Shown: positions 52,101 to 61,301, counted from the first letter of the stretch. The stretch is 62,658 nt of DNA from an uncultured Eggerthellaceae bacterium (GCA_934630485.1 CAKTWD010000001.1:1-62658); one strand, 5' to 3'. Numbers and translations: made by a program. The notes: generated from the letters alone by a model not told the origin.

Positions 52101-52928
52101 CTTGTCGAAAGCGGCCTTGACCACTTCGTCATCGATCTGCACGTCGGTGAGCTCGGTGCCGAACGTGGTGTGGCGGCAGTGGTCCGACCAGTAGGTGTCG
52201 ATCATCTTGATCTCGGTGATGGTGGGGTCGCGCTGCTCTTCGGCGAAGTAGTCGCGGCACATCGTGATGTCGGCCAGGTCCATGGCGAGGCCGCGATCGG
52301 CGATGAACCGCGCAAGCTCGTCGGTGGAGAGCTTGGTGAAGCCCTCGACGATCTCGACGGGCTGCGGCGTGGGCTGGGCGATTTTCAGCGTCTCGCGCGG
52401 TGCGAGGCTTGCCTCACGCGTTTCGACGGGGTTGATGACGTAGTGCTTGATTTCCTGCAGAGCCTGATCGGTGCATTCGCCTTCGATGACGTAGATCTTG
52501 GCGAAGGCGACAACAGGGCGCTCGCCCTGGCTGATGAGCTGTACGCACTCGGCGGCGGAGTCGGCGCGCTGGTCGAACTGGCCGGGAAGAGCCTCGACGG
52601 CGAAAACGCGGATGTTTTCGGGAAGCGCGACGATTCCCGTGGTGGGCTTGCCCTGACGGGCGAGTTCCTGGGCGGTTTCGGTGGCAAGCTGGGCGCCGCT
52701 GACGGGCAGGGTGTGGGTGGCGTTGTCAACCTGAGGCTCGCTGAAGACAGTGGGCACGGTCTGGTCGAACAGGGCTTCGTCGATGCCCTCGACGTCGTAC
52801 TGGTTGATTAGACGCAGATTCGCATCGGGCGAAAGGCCCTCGGGAACTGCAATGTGCAGTTCGGCGAGCAGCTGTTTCGCTTCTACGTCGAAACCGGGCT
52901 TCTTCTCTACGTAAATGCGCGAGACCAT
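49110..52928 (-). CDS. purL: Phosphoribosylformylglycinamidine synthase, single-chain
   Basis: The enzyme makes FGAM from FGAR, glutamine and ATP in purine synthesis. At 1272 residues it carries all functions in one chain. The N-terminal ~150 residues are PurS-like (VSRIYVEKKPGFDVEAKQLL). The synthetase has two repeated halves with DYFAEEQRDPTITEIKMIDT, WSDHCRHTTF, FKNETHNHPTEIEPFGGAAT and GSSKAHNMESLEECG. The C-terminal ~270 residues are the glutaminase, with VIIPVFPGNNCEYDTARAF and the nucleophile Cys in ILGICNGFQALIKLG. A class I amidotransferase of this kind matches the large PurL type, with a Firmicutes/Coriobacteria-like sequence. No other pur gene adjoins. Confidence 0.97.
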   Translation of the reverse strand: MVSRIYVEKKPGFDVEAKQLLAELHIAVPEGLSPDANLRLINQYDVEGIDEALFDQTVPTVFSEPQVDNATHTLPVSGAQLATETAQELARQGKPTTGIVALPENIRVFAVEALPGQFDQRADSAAECVQLISQGERPVVAFAKIYVIEGECTDQALQEIKHYVINPVETREASLAPRETLKIAQPTPQPVEIVEGFTKLSTDELARFIADRGLAMDLADITMCRDYFAEEQRDPTITEIKMIDTYWSDHCRHTTFGTELTDVQIDDEVVKAAFDKYLELRHELGRDEKPVCLMDLGTIGARYLKSTGTLKNLDESEEINACTVKVKVDVDGQEEDWLFLFKNETHNHPTEIEPFGGAATCIGGCIRDPLSGRSYVYQAMRVTGAANPLAPMSETLAGKLPQRKLVTTAAAGYSSYGNQIGLATGQVNELYHPGYAAKRMEIGAVVGATPADHVRRETPAPGDVVILLGGRTGRDGIGGATGSSKAHNMESLEECGAEVQKGNAPVERKIQRLFRRGEATRLIKRCNDFGAGGVSVAIGELADGIRVDLNALPKKYDGLDGTELALSESQERMAVDVAAADVDEFIRYAHEENLEATPVATVTEEARVRMIWNGDAIVDISRDFLASNGASKEMNVHIPKQEAYQASWKGDTFEERLLDVITDLNVCSNKGLSERFDSTIGASTVLMPFGGKTQLTPAQAMVAKLPVDGETTTCSGMAWGFNPYLSEKNQFAGAYLAVVESLSKLIATGFKREDAYFTFQEYFGSLRTAPERWGKPAASLLGALMAQLDFEVGSIGGKDSMSGSFEDLDVPPTLVSFATAVGKTDHIVSPEFKGAGHRVFCIEAHDYLPDGRPDAAGQREAMDIVQKLIDDGVVLSASTLGFGGGAEALFKATLGNRIGFGLNHDVPTDVLFKNAYGAFLVELADEAPEPTGSDAVRINLTGTTTSGFTFSAGDEVIDLDKILDAYEGKLEPVYPYRSKAVGIETPQVETISFAEKLPLTYDGTIGAPRVIIPVFPGNNCEYDTARAFQRAGAKPDTFVINNLTPAAVAESTKELAKRIRESQILMIPGGFSGGDEPDGSAKFITAFFRAPEVTEAVRDLLWNRDGLILGICNGFQALIKLGLVPFGDIRPMDENCPTLTFNNIGRHQSSIVRTRIASTMSPWLSRCEVGDMHTVAISHGEGRFVASPELLEQLKAAGQIATQYIDANGNPSMDLAANPNGSVWAIEGITSPDGRVFGKMGHSERWSDGVYQNIPDRTFQPIIEGGVDYFSC

Positions 52929-53008
52929 GAAATCCGCCTTCCTTGAAGTGCGCGTATCGGGTTTGATTGTTAATGGATGCCGTTGCGCGGGTGGAAACCG
53001 CTTTGCGT

Positions 53009-53036
53009 TTGGCGTCTCGACTTGCCATTATATAAT
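53009..53036 (+). promoter_or_regulatory. Promoter placed for a leaderless transcript
   Basis: TTGGCG (53009-53014), a 16-bp spacer and TATAAT (53031-53036) end seven bases before ATG 53044. Transcription would start at or next to the initiation codon, and no ribosome site exists. Confidence 0.65.
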
Positions 53037-53043
53037 GCTGGGC

Positions 53044-55266
53044 ATGGGAAACGTTGAGAACATAAGCCGCTCGTCAGTTGTCCGCATTTTAGCGGGGCTG
53101 CACGATGCGCTTTGGGCGGTTGCATGCGCGGTCGTTTTGGTGCCCGTTTGGACGGCGCCGGCGTTCGCGTACGTCGATCCGTCCATTATGACCTACACGA
53201 TTCAGGCTGTTGCGGGCGTTGCCGTCGCTTTGTCCACGGTGCTGGGCGTCGCGGCGCGCAGGTCGCGCAAGAAGCTGATGAAACTGCTGGATTTCGACGA
53301 GAACGCTCGTCGCGAGGTTGACCCGCCCGTCCATCGCACCGATGGGAAGGACATGCCAGCAAATGCGGCTGCGGGTGTTGGCGAAGGCGCTGCCTGTGAA
53401 GGCGAGGCTGCTGCGAGCGTCGGTGCCGGCGAAGGCAAGCGCGCGGCGAAGCACGTCCAGCGCAAGAAGCGTCGTGCGCGCAAGTACGCCCCGGCGTGGC
53501 GCACGCGTTTCAACTATGCACTTCTGGCCTGTGCCTTCACGGTGTGCACCATCTTCGTGGTTGCCCCGTGCGAGGTTGTCGGCGGCAGTGCCGGTTCGTT
53601 GGTGTTCTCGCTTGCCGACGTGTGGTGGGTTGTGGCGCTGCCGGCCGTCGGAGTCGTGGCGGTGCTCGCGCTTCTGTTGTCGGCCCTGCGAGGCCGCATC
53701 TTCAATTTCTTCTTGGTTTTGATTACCAGCATTGGCGTAGCGGCGTACGTTCAGGTTCTGGTGTTGAACTATGGCATGCCCATTGCCGACGGCGGCACTA
53801 TTGTGTGGGCCGAGCACAACACCATGATGGTTGTTTCCAGCGTTGTGTGGATCGCCATCATTGCGCTGTCGTTGCTGCTTAGCCTGTTCAACCGATTCCG
53901 CGCCCAGGGTGTCGTCGCCTTGGTTAGCGCCTGCCTTCTGGTGGTGCAGGGCGTTGGCGTGGCAAGCTTGTTCATTGCCCCGCCGGCCGCAACCGAGCAA
54001 GCGGGCGGCATGGACGACCTCACGCACACCAATTTGGTCTCGCAGACCGAGTCGGTTCTGACCGAAGACGGCCTGTATTCGGTTTCCAGCAAGAACAACG
54101 TGATCGTGTTCGTGTTGGACACCTACGATCAAACGCTTCTGAACACCGTTTCCAACATGAATTCGCACATGCTTGATGAGATGACGGATTTCACCGAGTT
54201 CACCAACTGCACGGGCTCGATGACTCCTACGCGTTTCGCGGTGCCGTACCTGCTTACGGGCGAGCTGCCCAAGGTGGGCGAGGATTCCAACGTTTACCTG
54301 GCGAATCGCTATGCGCGCGGAACGTTCTTGGCCGACGCGCAGAACGCGGGCTACTCGGTTGGCCTGTACACCGACTCGTTGCAGATCGGAAGCTTGCCCG
54401 AAGCCGAGCAGAAGGCCATTGCGGCAACTACCATCAACATGCACAAGGTTGCGGCATCGAGCTTGGATTTCCGCGGCACCTTCGAGGCTTTGTGCCAGAT
54501 CGCCTTGTACCGCGATGCCCCGTGGCCCCTTAAGCACAATTTCTGGTATTACACCGACCAGATCAACGGCCGCATCGTCAGCTACAACCCCGATGCCGAG
54601 CCGGGCGAGCGCGTCTACACCATGAACGATCCGCGCTACTACGGCCAGCTGCAGCGCCAGGGCCTTGCGGTTGACGACGATGCGCCCGCCGGCGCGTTCC
54701 GCTTCATTCATTTGTTGGGCGCCCACTACCCGTATTCCATCGACGAGCACGCGAACGACCTGGGTACCGACAATTCCACCAAGGAACAGCAGGCGCAGGG
54801 TTCGATGCATATCGTGGCCGAGTACCTTCGCCAGCTGAAGGAGCTGGGCGTGTACGACCAGTCAACCGTCATCATCACGGCCGATCACGGCAAGTGGTTC
54901 CTGACACCCGAGCCCCTGACCACCACCAGCACGCCTATCATGCTGGTGAAGCCCGCCAAGCAAAGCGCTCAGACCGGTGGCGCTGCCGAAAACGTTCAGG
55001 GTGCAGCTGTTCAGAAGTCGGGCATGCCCGTCAGCCATCACGACTACTTGCCGACGGTCGCCCAAGTCATGGGCCTTGATTCGTCGAAATACGGCAGCGG
55101 TCAGACGTTCTTCGAGGTGAACGACCCCGATCGCGTGCGCACCTATTTGACCACCGACAGCATCGGCCTGCGCGGAATCGGTTGGCGCGAGTACGCCATC
55201 GTGGGCGATAGCCTGCGCATGTCGAATTGGTACGAGACCGGCAATTATTGGAGCATCGAGGAATAG
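53044..55266 (+). CDS. LTA-synthase-like sulfatase-fold membrane protein
   Basis: A 740-residue protein. A membrane helix (LWAVACAVVLVPVWTAPAFA) is followed by a second, then a basic Ala/Glu-rich loop (~85-155), then four or five more helices to ~350. The outer catalytic domain has alkaline phosphatase superfamily sites: VIVFVLDTYDQ with metal Asp, NCTGSMTPTRFAVPYLLTGE with the nucleophile Thr, and IITADHGKW. This resembles LtaS/phosphoethanolamine transferases that modify surface polymers. ATG 53044 is preferred because ATG 53035 lies within the -10. The large loop is a family oddity. Confidence 0.83.
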   Translation: MGNVENISRSSVVRILAGLHDALWAVACAVVLVPVWTAPAFAYVDPSIMTYTIQAVAGVAVALSTVLGVAARRSRKKLMKLLDFDENARREVDPPVHRTDGKDMPANAAAGVGEGAACEGEAAASVGAGEGKRAAKHVQRKKRRARKYAPAWRTRFNYALLACAFTVCTIFVVAPCEVVGGSAGSLVFSLADVWWVVALPAVGVVAVLALLLSALRGRIFNFFLVLITSIGVAAYVQVLVLNYGMPIADGGTIVWAEHNTMMVVSSVVWIAIIALSLLLSLFNRFRAQGVVALVSACLLVVQGVGVASLFIAPPAATEQAGGMDDLTHTNLVSQTESVLTEDGLYSVSSKNNVIVFVLDTYDQTLLNTVSNMNSHMLDEMTDFTEFTNCTGSMTPTRFAVPYLLTGELPKVGEDSNVYLANRYARGTFLADAQNAGYSVGLYTDSLQIGSLPEAEQKAIAATTINMHKVAASSLDFRGTFEALCQIALYRDAPWPLKHNFWYYTDQINGRIVSYNPDAEPGERVYTMNDPRYYGQLQRQGLAVDDDAPAGAFRFIHLLGAHYPYSIDEHANDLGTDNSTKEQQAQGSMHIVAEYLRQLKELGVYDQSTVIITADHGKWFLTPEPLTTTSTPIMLVKPAKQSAQTGGAAENVQGAAVQKSGMPVSHHDYLPTVAQVMGLDSSKYGSGQTFFEVNDPDRVRTYLTTDSIGLRGIGWREYAIVGDSLRMSNWYETGNYWSIEE

Positions 55267-55389
55267 GCGCTTGACGAATTGTTTCAGCGTCGTTGCGCCC
55301 CTTTTCTTGGTTTTCGCCCGTCGCATATAATTGAATTCGCTTTTGCTTCGAATCGCACGAAGGCGAAAGCGTAAGGGATGGGGGACCAC

Positions 55390-56529
55390 ATGATTTACCG
55401 CGATTTCCAAGATGAAAAACTTTCCAACCTCGGGCTTGGCCTGATGCGCCTTCCTGTGATCGACGGGGACGACAGCAAGATCGATGAGGCGGCCGCGTTC
55501 GAGATGATCGACTACGCGTACAACCACGGCGTGAACTATTTCGACACCGCGTGGGGCTACCACAGCGGCAACTCCGAGCTGACAACCGGTCGCGCGCTGA
55601 AGCGCTATCCGCGCGAAAGCTTCAACTTGGCTTCGAAGTTTCCCGGCTACGATGTGACGAATTTCGGCAAGCACGAAGAGATCTTCGCAACGCAGCTTGA
55701 GAAACTGCAGGTCGATTACCTTGATTTCTATCTCATTCACAACGTGAACGAGCTGAACATCGAACAGTATCTTGACGACGAGCAGTTCGGAACCATCAGT
55801 TATTTCGTCGAGCAGAAGAAGGCTGGACGTATCAGGCACCTGGGCTTCTCGTGTCACGGATCGTTCGACACGTTTAAGCGATTCCTTGATAAGTACGGCG
55901 ACGACATGGAGTTCTGCCAGATCCAGCTGAACTACATGGACTGGACCTTCCAAGAGGTCAATCGCAAGGTTGAGTATCTTAATCAGCTGAATATGCCCAT
56001 TTGGGTGATGGAGCCCTTGCGTGGCGGCAACCTGGTGGAATTCGAAGACTGCGACAAGCCAGCGCTTGAGGCGCTTCGCCTGGGTGTTTCCGCTGTTGAA
56101 TGGGCATATCGCTTCCTCCAGAGCATCCCCGGCGTTGCCATGGTTCTCTCGGGTTCGTCGACTATGGAGCAGCTTGAGCAGAACATCCAGCTGTTCGGCG
56201 AGGACAAGCCGCTGAACGAGCAAGAGATGCAGGCCATTCTTGCGGTGGGCCATCGTCTGGCGACTGCGGGCAAGCTGTCGTGCACCAAGTGCCATTACTG
56301 CACCAGCCATTGCCCCATGGGGCTTGATATCCCGTACCTGATCTCGCTTTACAACGAGCATATCTCGCGTGAGGGCATGCGCTTCATGGCGCCTATGGCC
56401 GTGTCGGCGCTGCCCGAGGACAAGCGTCCCAGCGCGTGCATCGCTTGCCGCGCATGCGAGGGCGTTTGCCCGCAGCAGATCGCCATTGCCGACACCTTCG
56501 CCCAGTTCGTGGAGATGCTGAAGGGATAG
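55390..56529 (+). CDS. Aldo/keto reductase with C-terminal 4Fe-4S clusters
   Basis: A 379-residue protein. The TIM-barrel reductase has LGLGLMRLPV, the catalytic Tyr in FDTAWGYHSGNSE, Lys in NLASKFPGY and His in LIHNVNEL. The C-terminal ~100 residues add two ferredoxin motifs: CTKCHYCTSHCP and CIACRACEGVCP. Such proteins are frequent in anaerobes and probably pass electrons from clusters to a carbonyl substrate. ATG 55390 has GGGGG five bases before it; ATG 55378 has a poor site. It converges with the DUF1015 gene through a shared terminator. Confidence 0.92.
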   Translation: MIYRDFQDEKLSNLGLGLMRLPVIDGDDSKIDEAAAFEMIDYAYNHGVNYFDTAWGYHSGNSELTTGRALKRYPRESFNLASKFPGYDVTNFGKHEEIFATQLEKLQVDYLDFYLIHNVNELNIEQYLDDEQFGTISYFVEQKKAGRIRHLGFSCHGSFDTFKRFLDKYGDDMEFCQIQLNYMDWTFQEVNRKVEYLNQLNMPIWVMEPLRGGNLVEFEDCDKPALEALRLGVSAVEWAYRFLQSIPGVAMVLSGSSTMEQLEQNIQLFGEDKPLNEQEMQAILAVGHRLATAGKLSCTKCHYCTSHCPMGLDIPYLISLYNEHISREGMRFMAPMAVSALPEDKRPSACIACRACEGVCPQQIAIADTFAQFVEMLKG

Positions 56530-56610
56530 CTGCAGCTGTAAGGCGCAGGCTGGCGACGACCGTCTTTCGATAGCGAATCGGCTGTTCTCGTCGGCGAGCA
56601 AGCAAACGAA

Positions 56611-56641
56611 ACGAGCCCGGTGGCATTGCCATCGGGCTCGT
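56611..56641. terminator. Bidirectional terminator hairpin
   Basis: ACGAGCCCG (56611-56619) pairs with CGGGCTCGT (56633-56641), extended inward by TGGCA/TGCCA. It lies between convergent genes; T runs are weak. Confidence 0.7.
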
Positions 56642-56676
56642 CGCTTGTTGCGTTTCTGTTTGGTTGGGTTTGCGCT

Positions 56677-57924
56677 TTAGATCTCGTGGATGAACAGGCC
56701 GCTGCGCAGTTTCGGCTCGAACCATGTGGATTTGGGCGGCATCAGCATGCCCGCGTCGGCAACGGCGAACAGTTCGGCAATGGACGTGGGGTACAGCGCG
56801 AAAGCGCAGACGCTGTCATCGGCACAGCGGCGGTCAAGCTCGTCAAGGCCGCGGATGCCGCCGACGAAGTCGATGCGCTCGTCGGTGCGGGGATCGTGGA
56901 TGCCAAGAACAGGCTCAAGCAGGATGTCGTGCAAAAGCGAGACGTCCAGGCCCGCAACCGGGTCGTCGGAGCGGTCTTCAGGGTGAACCACCAGGCGATA
57001 CCAGGTGCCGTCAAGCAGCATGCTGAACTCGCCCTTGTTCTGCGGGCGCGCAGCTTCGGCGTTGCCCTCGGGACCGATCTCGGAAACATCGAAGCGTTTT
57101 TCGGCTTCGGCCAGGAAGTCGGTGGCTGATAGGCCGTTCAGGCTCTTCAGCACGCGGTTGTAATCAAGAATGGCCAGTTCGGAATCGGGGAACAGCACGC
57201 ACAGGTAGTAGTTGAACGGCTCTTCGCCCGTGTAGTCGGGGTTTTCGGCGCGCATCTCCTTGGCGACACGCGCGGCGGCGGCGTTGCGGTGATGGCCGTC
57301 GGCGATGTAGACGCTGTCCATTTCGGCGAAGGCTGCACGCACGGCCTCGATCGCTGCGGGATCGGCTAGCGCGAAGCCGCGATGGCGCACACCGTCGTCG
57401 CCGGTGAAGTCGAACAGGGGCTCGCCGGTCTTCGCGGCCTCGCAAGCGTTGCTGACCTGGTCGTTCTGATGGTATGCCAAGAAAATGGGACCGGTCTGCG
57501 CACTGCACTCGCGCACGTGGCGCACGCGGCCTTCCTCTTTCTCGGCGCGGGTGTTTTCGTGCTTCTTGATGGTGCCGTTCAGGTAATCGTCAACGGCGGC
57601 GCAGGCAACCAAGCCGGTCTGCGTGCGGCCGTTCATGGTGAGCTCGTACACGTAGAACTGCGGCTGCTCGTCGCGGGCGAAGACGCCATCGTTTTTGGCG
57701 GCGCGCAGAAGCTCGCCTGCCTTGACGAACGCCTCTTCGTCGGAAACCTGCTGCTCAACGGGGAAGTTCACCTGAGGCTGGTCGATGGCCAGGAACGATT
57801 CGGGGTTCTCGGCCACGATGCGGCGCGACTCTTCGACGCTGTACACGTCGTAGGGAAGCGCGGCCACGCGCTCTGTTTTCTGCGGGATGGGTCGAAGTGC
57901 TGCGAAAGGCCTGATGTCCGCCAT
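56677..57924 (-). CDS. DUF1015 family protein
   Basis: A 415-residue protein of the DUF1015 family. Hallmarks are MADIRPFAALRPIPQK, AALPYDVYSVEE, IKKHENTRAEKEEGRVRHV and IADGHHRNAAAARVAKEM, the last with the conserved Asp-Gly-His-His. The C-terminus has FVGGIRGLDELDRR and MPPKSTWFEPKLRSGLFIHE. The function is not established; relatives sit near serine or purine genes. It lies 13 bases downstream of the YhcH gene on the same strand, so the two form an operon. Confidence 0.9.
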   Translation of the reverse strand: MADIRPFAALRPIPQKTERVAALPYDVYSVEESRRIVAENPESFLAIDQPQVNFPVEQQVSDEEAFVKAGELLRAAKNDGVFARDEQPQFYVYELTMNGRTQTGLVACAAVDDYLNGTIKKHENTRAEKEEGRVRHVRECSAQTGPIFLAYHQNDQVSNACEAAKTGEPLFDFTGDDGVRHRGFALADPAAIEAVRAAFAEMDSVYIADGHHRNAAAARVAKEMRAENPDYTGEEPFNYYLCVLFPDSELAILDYNRVLKSLNGLSATDFLAEAEKRFDVSEIGPEGNAEAARPQNKGEFSMLLDGTWYRLVVHPEDRSDDPVAGLDVSLLHDILLEPVLGIHDPRTDERIDFVGGIRGLDELDRRCADDSVCAFALYPTSIAELFAVADAGMLMPPKSTWFEPKLRSGLFIHEI

Positions 57925-57937
57925 TCTTGGCTCCTTG

Positions 57938-58393
57938 CTACTCGGCGACGCGAACTTTGACGACGATCTTGCTCAACGGTCCCTGGTGAAGACCGTTGGT
58001 GATACCCGGCTTGTGGGCTTCGCCGGGCCAAACGATGCAGAAATCGCCGGCGCGCAGGCTGATGACGGACGGCATGCTGCCGGGCTCGTCGAACACTGAG
58101 AAGTCGTCGCCTGTCATGGGGTGCTCTTCAAGGCTTGCGGGGGCTTCGACCAACAGCTCGGAACCCTCGACGACCACCTGGATGTCGGCGTATTCCTCGT
58201 GCATCTCGTACTGCTTGGCGTCGACCGGGACGGGCTCGTACGACTGCACGTTGGCGAAAACGCCGTCGGCGATGTCTACGCGACCCAGTTTAAGAGAGCC
58301 AAGGTCGGTGGTGCGCAGGAATGCGAAAGCTTGGTCGAATCGGGTGGAAATGCCGGCGTAACGGTCGGCGTTGCTCAAAGAATCCTTGATCAT
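57938..58393 (-). CDS. YhcH/YjgK/YiaL family protein
   Basis: A 151-residue cupin-like protein. YEMHEEYADIQVVVEGSELL holds the metal His/Glu pair, and AGDFCIVWPGEAHKPGI the third His region. Family members include NanQ-type sugar anomerases. ATG 58393 has GGAG at ~10 bases; the frame is open further up but without homology. It is first in a two-gene unit with DUF1015 and divergent from lysA. The sugar is unknown; no sialic-acid genes are here. Confidence 0.85.
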   Translation of the reverse strand: MIKDSLSNADRYAGISTRFDQAFAFLRTTDLGSLKLGRVDIADGVFANVQSYEPVPVDAKQYEMHEEYADIQVVVEGSELLVEAPASLEEHPMTGDDFSVFDEPGSMPSVISLRAGDFCIVWPGEAHKPGITNGLHQGPLSKIVVKVRVAE

Positions 58394-58640
58394 GATGAGA
58401 TGCCTCTCCTTCGCCCCGAAGGGCATGTTTTCGGTTGGCGCGGGGCGTTTCCCGTCCCGTTTTTCGAACAACGAGATTATATGCCGCTCTCCGTTGGTTT
58501 CAATTGTGAGAAGGAAACGCTTGTGCGCCGTTCGCGCGTGGAAGATTGGTACTATGAGCCGAGAAAAACGAACGTCGAAAGGGCTTTTGCGCCCTGTTGA
58601 GGCGCTCTGGCGCCTCCGATTCCCCGAAAGCGAGGCAAGC

Positions 58641-59996
58641 ATGTCGTTGCGTGCATCCGATCCCAATAAAAAAGCCGATCAGCGTACTACCATGGACTTG
58701 GGCGCGGTGTTGCCCAAAACCGCCGAGGTTCGCGACGGTCACCTGTTCATCGGCGGCGTCGACATGGTTGAGCTTGCCCATCAGCAGGGAACGGCCTTGT
58801 ACGTTTTCGACGAGGCCGACCTGCGCGATCGCATGGAGCAATATCGCAACAGCTTCCATTCCCGCTATCAGAATTCCGACGTGCTGTATGCAAGCAAGGC
58901 GTTCCTTAACAAGGAAGTGCTGCGCATCGCTATGGAAGAGGACATGTGCCTTGACGTGTCGGGCGGTGGCGAGCTTGCCTGCGCTCAAGCCGTCGGCTTC
59001 CCCATGGAGCGCGTTTTCGTGCATGGCAACAACAAAACGCCTGCTGAACTGCGCGAGGCGATTTCCGCAGGCGTAGGGCATATCGTGGTTGACAGCCGCA
59101 TCGAGGCGAAGCGCATCTCCGAGATCGCGGGCGAGCTTGGCCGTGTTCAGCCTGTTCTGATGCGCATCACCCCCGGCGTCGAGGCCGACACGCACGAGTA
59201 CATCAAAACCGGCTGCGAGGACACGAAGTTCGGTTTCACCATGCTGGACGACTTCGCCTTCAAGTGCGTGGGCGATGTCCTTGCCTTCGACAACGTGCAG
59301 CTTGACGGTTTCCATTGCCATATCGGCTCGCAGATCTTCGCGTTGCATTCGTTCCGTGAGGCCATTCAGGTCATGATCGAGTTCGTCACGCGCGTGAAGG
59401 AAACGTACGGCTTCGAGGCCAAGGTGCTCGACATGGGCGGCGGCCTGGGCATTGCCTACATGGCCGAGGACAAGCCTTCCAGCATCGCCGACTTCGCCGA
59501 GGTCACCGCTTCGTCTGTGAAAGAGCTGTGCGCAAAGCACGGTCTTGCCGAGCCTCGCCTTTTGGTGGAGCCCGGCCGTAGCTTGGTGGCTAACGCCGGC
59601 GTCACGCTGTACACGGCAGGCATCCTGAAAACGCTGCCGAACATCCGCAAGATCGTGGCGGTTGACGGCGGCATGTCCGACAACATTCGCACCGCGCTTT
59701 ACAATGCCGATTACGAGGCGGTCATTGCGAACAAGGCCGATCAGCCGCGCACCGAGGTGGTTTCCCTTTGCGGAAAGCACTGCGAAAGCGGCGATGCCGT
59801 GGTCATAGACGGCTCGATTCAGCATGTCGACCTGGGCGACATCGTCTGCGTCTTCGCCACGGGTGCGTATTGCTATACCATGTCATCATCGTATAACGGT
59901 CAGCCCCGACCGGCCATCGTGTTCGTGAGGGACGGTCAAGCACGCGTTGTCACGCGCCGCGAGACGTACGCCGACCTTATGGCTCGCGACATCTAA
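58641..59996 (+). CDS. lysA: Diaminopimelate decarboxylase
   Basis: LysA makes L-lysine from meso-diaminopimelate. The 451-residue alanine-racemase-fold protein has the PLP lysine in VLYASKAFLNKEV, FHCHIGSQIF, LDMGGGLGIAYMAED, the LLVEPGRSLVANAG motif, and the acid/base Cys in LCGKHCESGD. The end has GAYCYTMSSSYNGQPRPA. ATG 58641 has GCGAGGC upstream; earlier in-frame starts give a non-homologous lead. It is followed 18 bases on by hom, so lysine and homoserine branches share an operon. Confidence 0.96.
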   Translation: MSLRASDPNKKADQRTTMDLGAVLPKTAEVRDGHLFIGGVDMVELAHQQGTALYVFDEADLRDRMEQYRNSFHSRYQNSDVLYASKAFLNKEVLRIAMEEDMCLDVSGGGELACAQAVGFPMERVFVHGNNKTPAELREAISAGVGHIVVDSRIEAKRISEIAGELGRVQPVLMRITPGVEADTHEYIKTGCEDTKFGFTMLDDFAFKCVGDVLAFDNVQLDGFHCHIGSQIFALHSFREAIQVMIEFVTRVKETYGFEAKVLDMGGGLGIAYMAEDKPSSIADFAEVTASSVKELCAKHGLAEPRLLVEPGRSLVANAGVTLYTAGILKTLPNIRKIVAVDGGMSDNIRTALYNADYEAVIANKADQPRTEVVSLCGKHCESGDAVVIDGSIQHVDLGDIVCVFATGAYCYTMSSSYNGQPRPAIVFVRDGQARVVTRRETYADLMARDI

Positions 59997-60014
59997 AAAA
60001 CGAAAGGACAAGCC

Positions 60015-61298
60015 ATGACGATCAGGATCGGACTTGTGGGAACCGGCACCGTTGGCGGCGGCTGCCTGGACATCCTTGCCAACCATCGCGATGACTTCAA
60101 GCGCCATTACGGCGTAGACATCGAGCTTGCGCGCGTCTGTTCGCGCAAACCTGACGCCGCTCGCGCTCACGGCGTCGAGCACCTGTTCACCACCGACTTC
60201 CATGAAGTCGTGACTGATCCGTCCATCGACCTGGTCATCGAGCTTATCGGCGGCGTGGGTGCCGCTCATGACGTCGTATGCGACGCGCTGCGCAACGGCA
60301 AGAGCGTCGTCACGGCTAATAAGGCACTTATCGCGTCTGCCGGTGACGAGATCTTCGCGCTTGCCAAAGAGAACAACGTCGACATTTATTACGGCGCCAG
60401 CGTTGGCGGCGGCATTCCCATCATCGGCCCGCTGAAGCATTCGCTCATCGCGAACGGCATCACGTCGGTCATGGGCATCGTCAACGGCACCACCAACTAC
60501 ATGCTCACGCGCATGGACGAGGACGGCCTGAGCTACGAGGTCGCCCTGGCAGAGGCGCAGGCCAAGGGCTATGCCGAGGCCGATCCAACCGCTGACCTCG
60601 ACGGTTTCGACGCTGCAGCGAAAATCGCCATCTTGGCTTCGCTCGCGTTCAAGTCGCGCGTCACCATGGACGACGTGTACTGCGAGGGCATCCGCAACAT
60701 TTCGCCCGTCGATCTTGATGCGGCTCGCGACATGGGCTTCAGCGTGAAGCTTCTGGCGTTGGCTCATCGTTCCGAGGCTGGCATTGACGTGCATGTGCAT
60801 CCCACGATGATTCCGCTGGACCACCAGCTTTCCAAGGTCAATGGCGTGAACAATGCCATCTATGTCACGGGCGACGCCGTGGGCGAGACCATGTTCTTCG
60901 GCATGGGCGCCGGTGCGGGTCCTGCCGCCAGCGCCGTCATGGGCGACGTGGTTGAGGTTGCCCGCCGCATGGAAATGGGCCTGGCCCCCATCTTTGACAA
61001 CGACTGCCCCGACACGCTGCCGCTTGTTCCCATGGCCGAGCTGAAAACCAAGTACTACATCCGCTTCACCGTGGCCGACCGCCCCGGCGTTCTGGCGGCA
61101 ATGGCCACCGTGTTCGCCAACCATGGCGTCAGCGTGCGTTCGGTCATCCAGCGCGGCGAGGCCGCTGGCGTTTCCGTCGAGGTCGTGTACGTTACCCATA
61201 CGGCGCGCGAAGCCGATATCCAGCAGGTCGTCGACGAGATCGGCCAGCTTGAGGATGTTCTGATGAAGGAACCTTCGATCATCCGCGTGGAGGCGTAA
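60015..61298 (+). CDS. hom: Homoserine dehydrogenase with ACT domain
   Basis: It reduces aspartate semialdehyde to homoserine. The 427-residue protein begins IRIGLVGTGTVGGGCLDIL (nucleotide-binding loop). VTANKALIASAG, GASVGGGIPII and GIVNGTTNYMLTRMDEDGLS with DPTADLDGFDAAAKIAILAS are diagnostic. The last ~80 residues are an ACT domain (RPGVLAAMATVFANHGVSVR), which supports threonine feedback. GAAAGGAC precedes the ATG. A HAD gene starts four bases after it. Confidence 0.97.
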   Translation: MTIRIGLVGTGTVGGGCLDILANHRDDFKRHYGVDIELARVCSRKPDAARAHGVEHLFTTDFHEVVTDPSIDLVIELIGGVGAAHDVVCDALRNGKSVVTANKALIASAGDEIFALAKENNVDIYYGASVGGGIPIIGPLKHSLIANGITSVMGIVNGTTNYMLTRMDEDGLSYEVALAEAQAKGYAEADPTADLDGFDAAAKIAILASLAFKSRVTMDDVYCEGIRNISPVDLDAARDMGFSVKLLALAHRSEAGIDVHVHPTMIPLDHQLSKVNGVNNAIYVTGDAVGETMFFGMGAGAGPAASAVMGDVVEVARRMEMGLAPIFDNDCPDTLPLVPMAELKTKYYIRFTVADRPGVLAAMATVFANHGVSVRSVIQRGEAAGVSVEVVYVTHTAREADIQQVVDEIGQLEDVLMKEPSIIRVEA

Positions 61299-61301
61299 AG
61301 C

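Noticed and set aside
49065..52811. Open frame of over 1200 codons opposite purL
   Set aside because: It is a shadow of the strongly biased codon use of purL in a GC-rich genome. The translation is low-complexity and Gly/Ala/Asp/Val-rich, without motifs. purL itself is certain.
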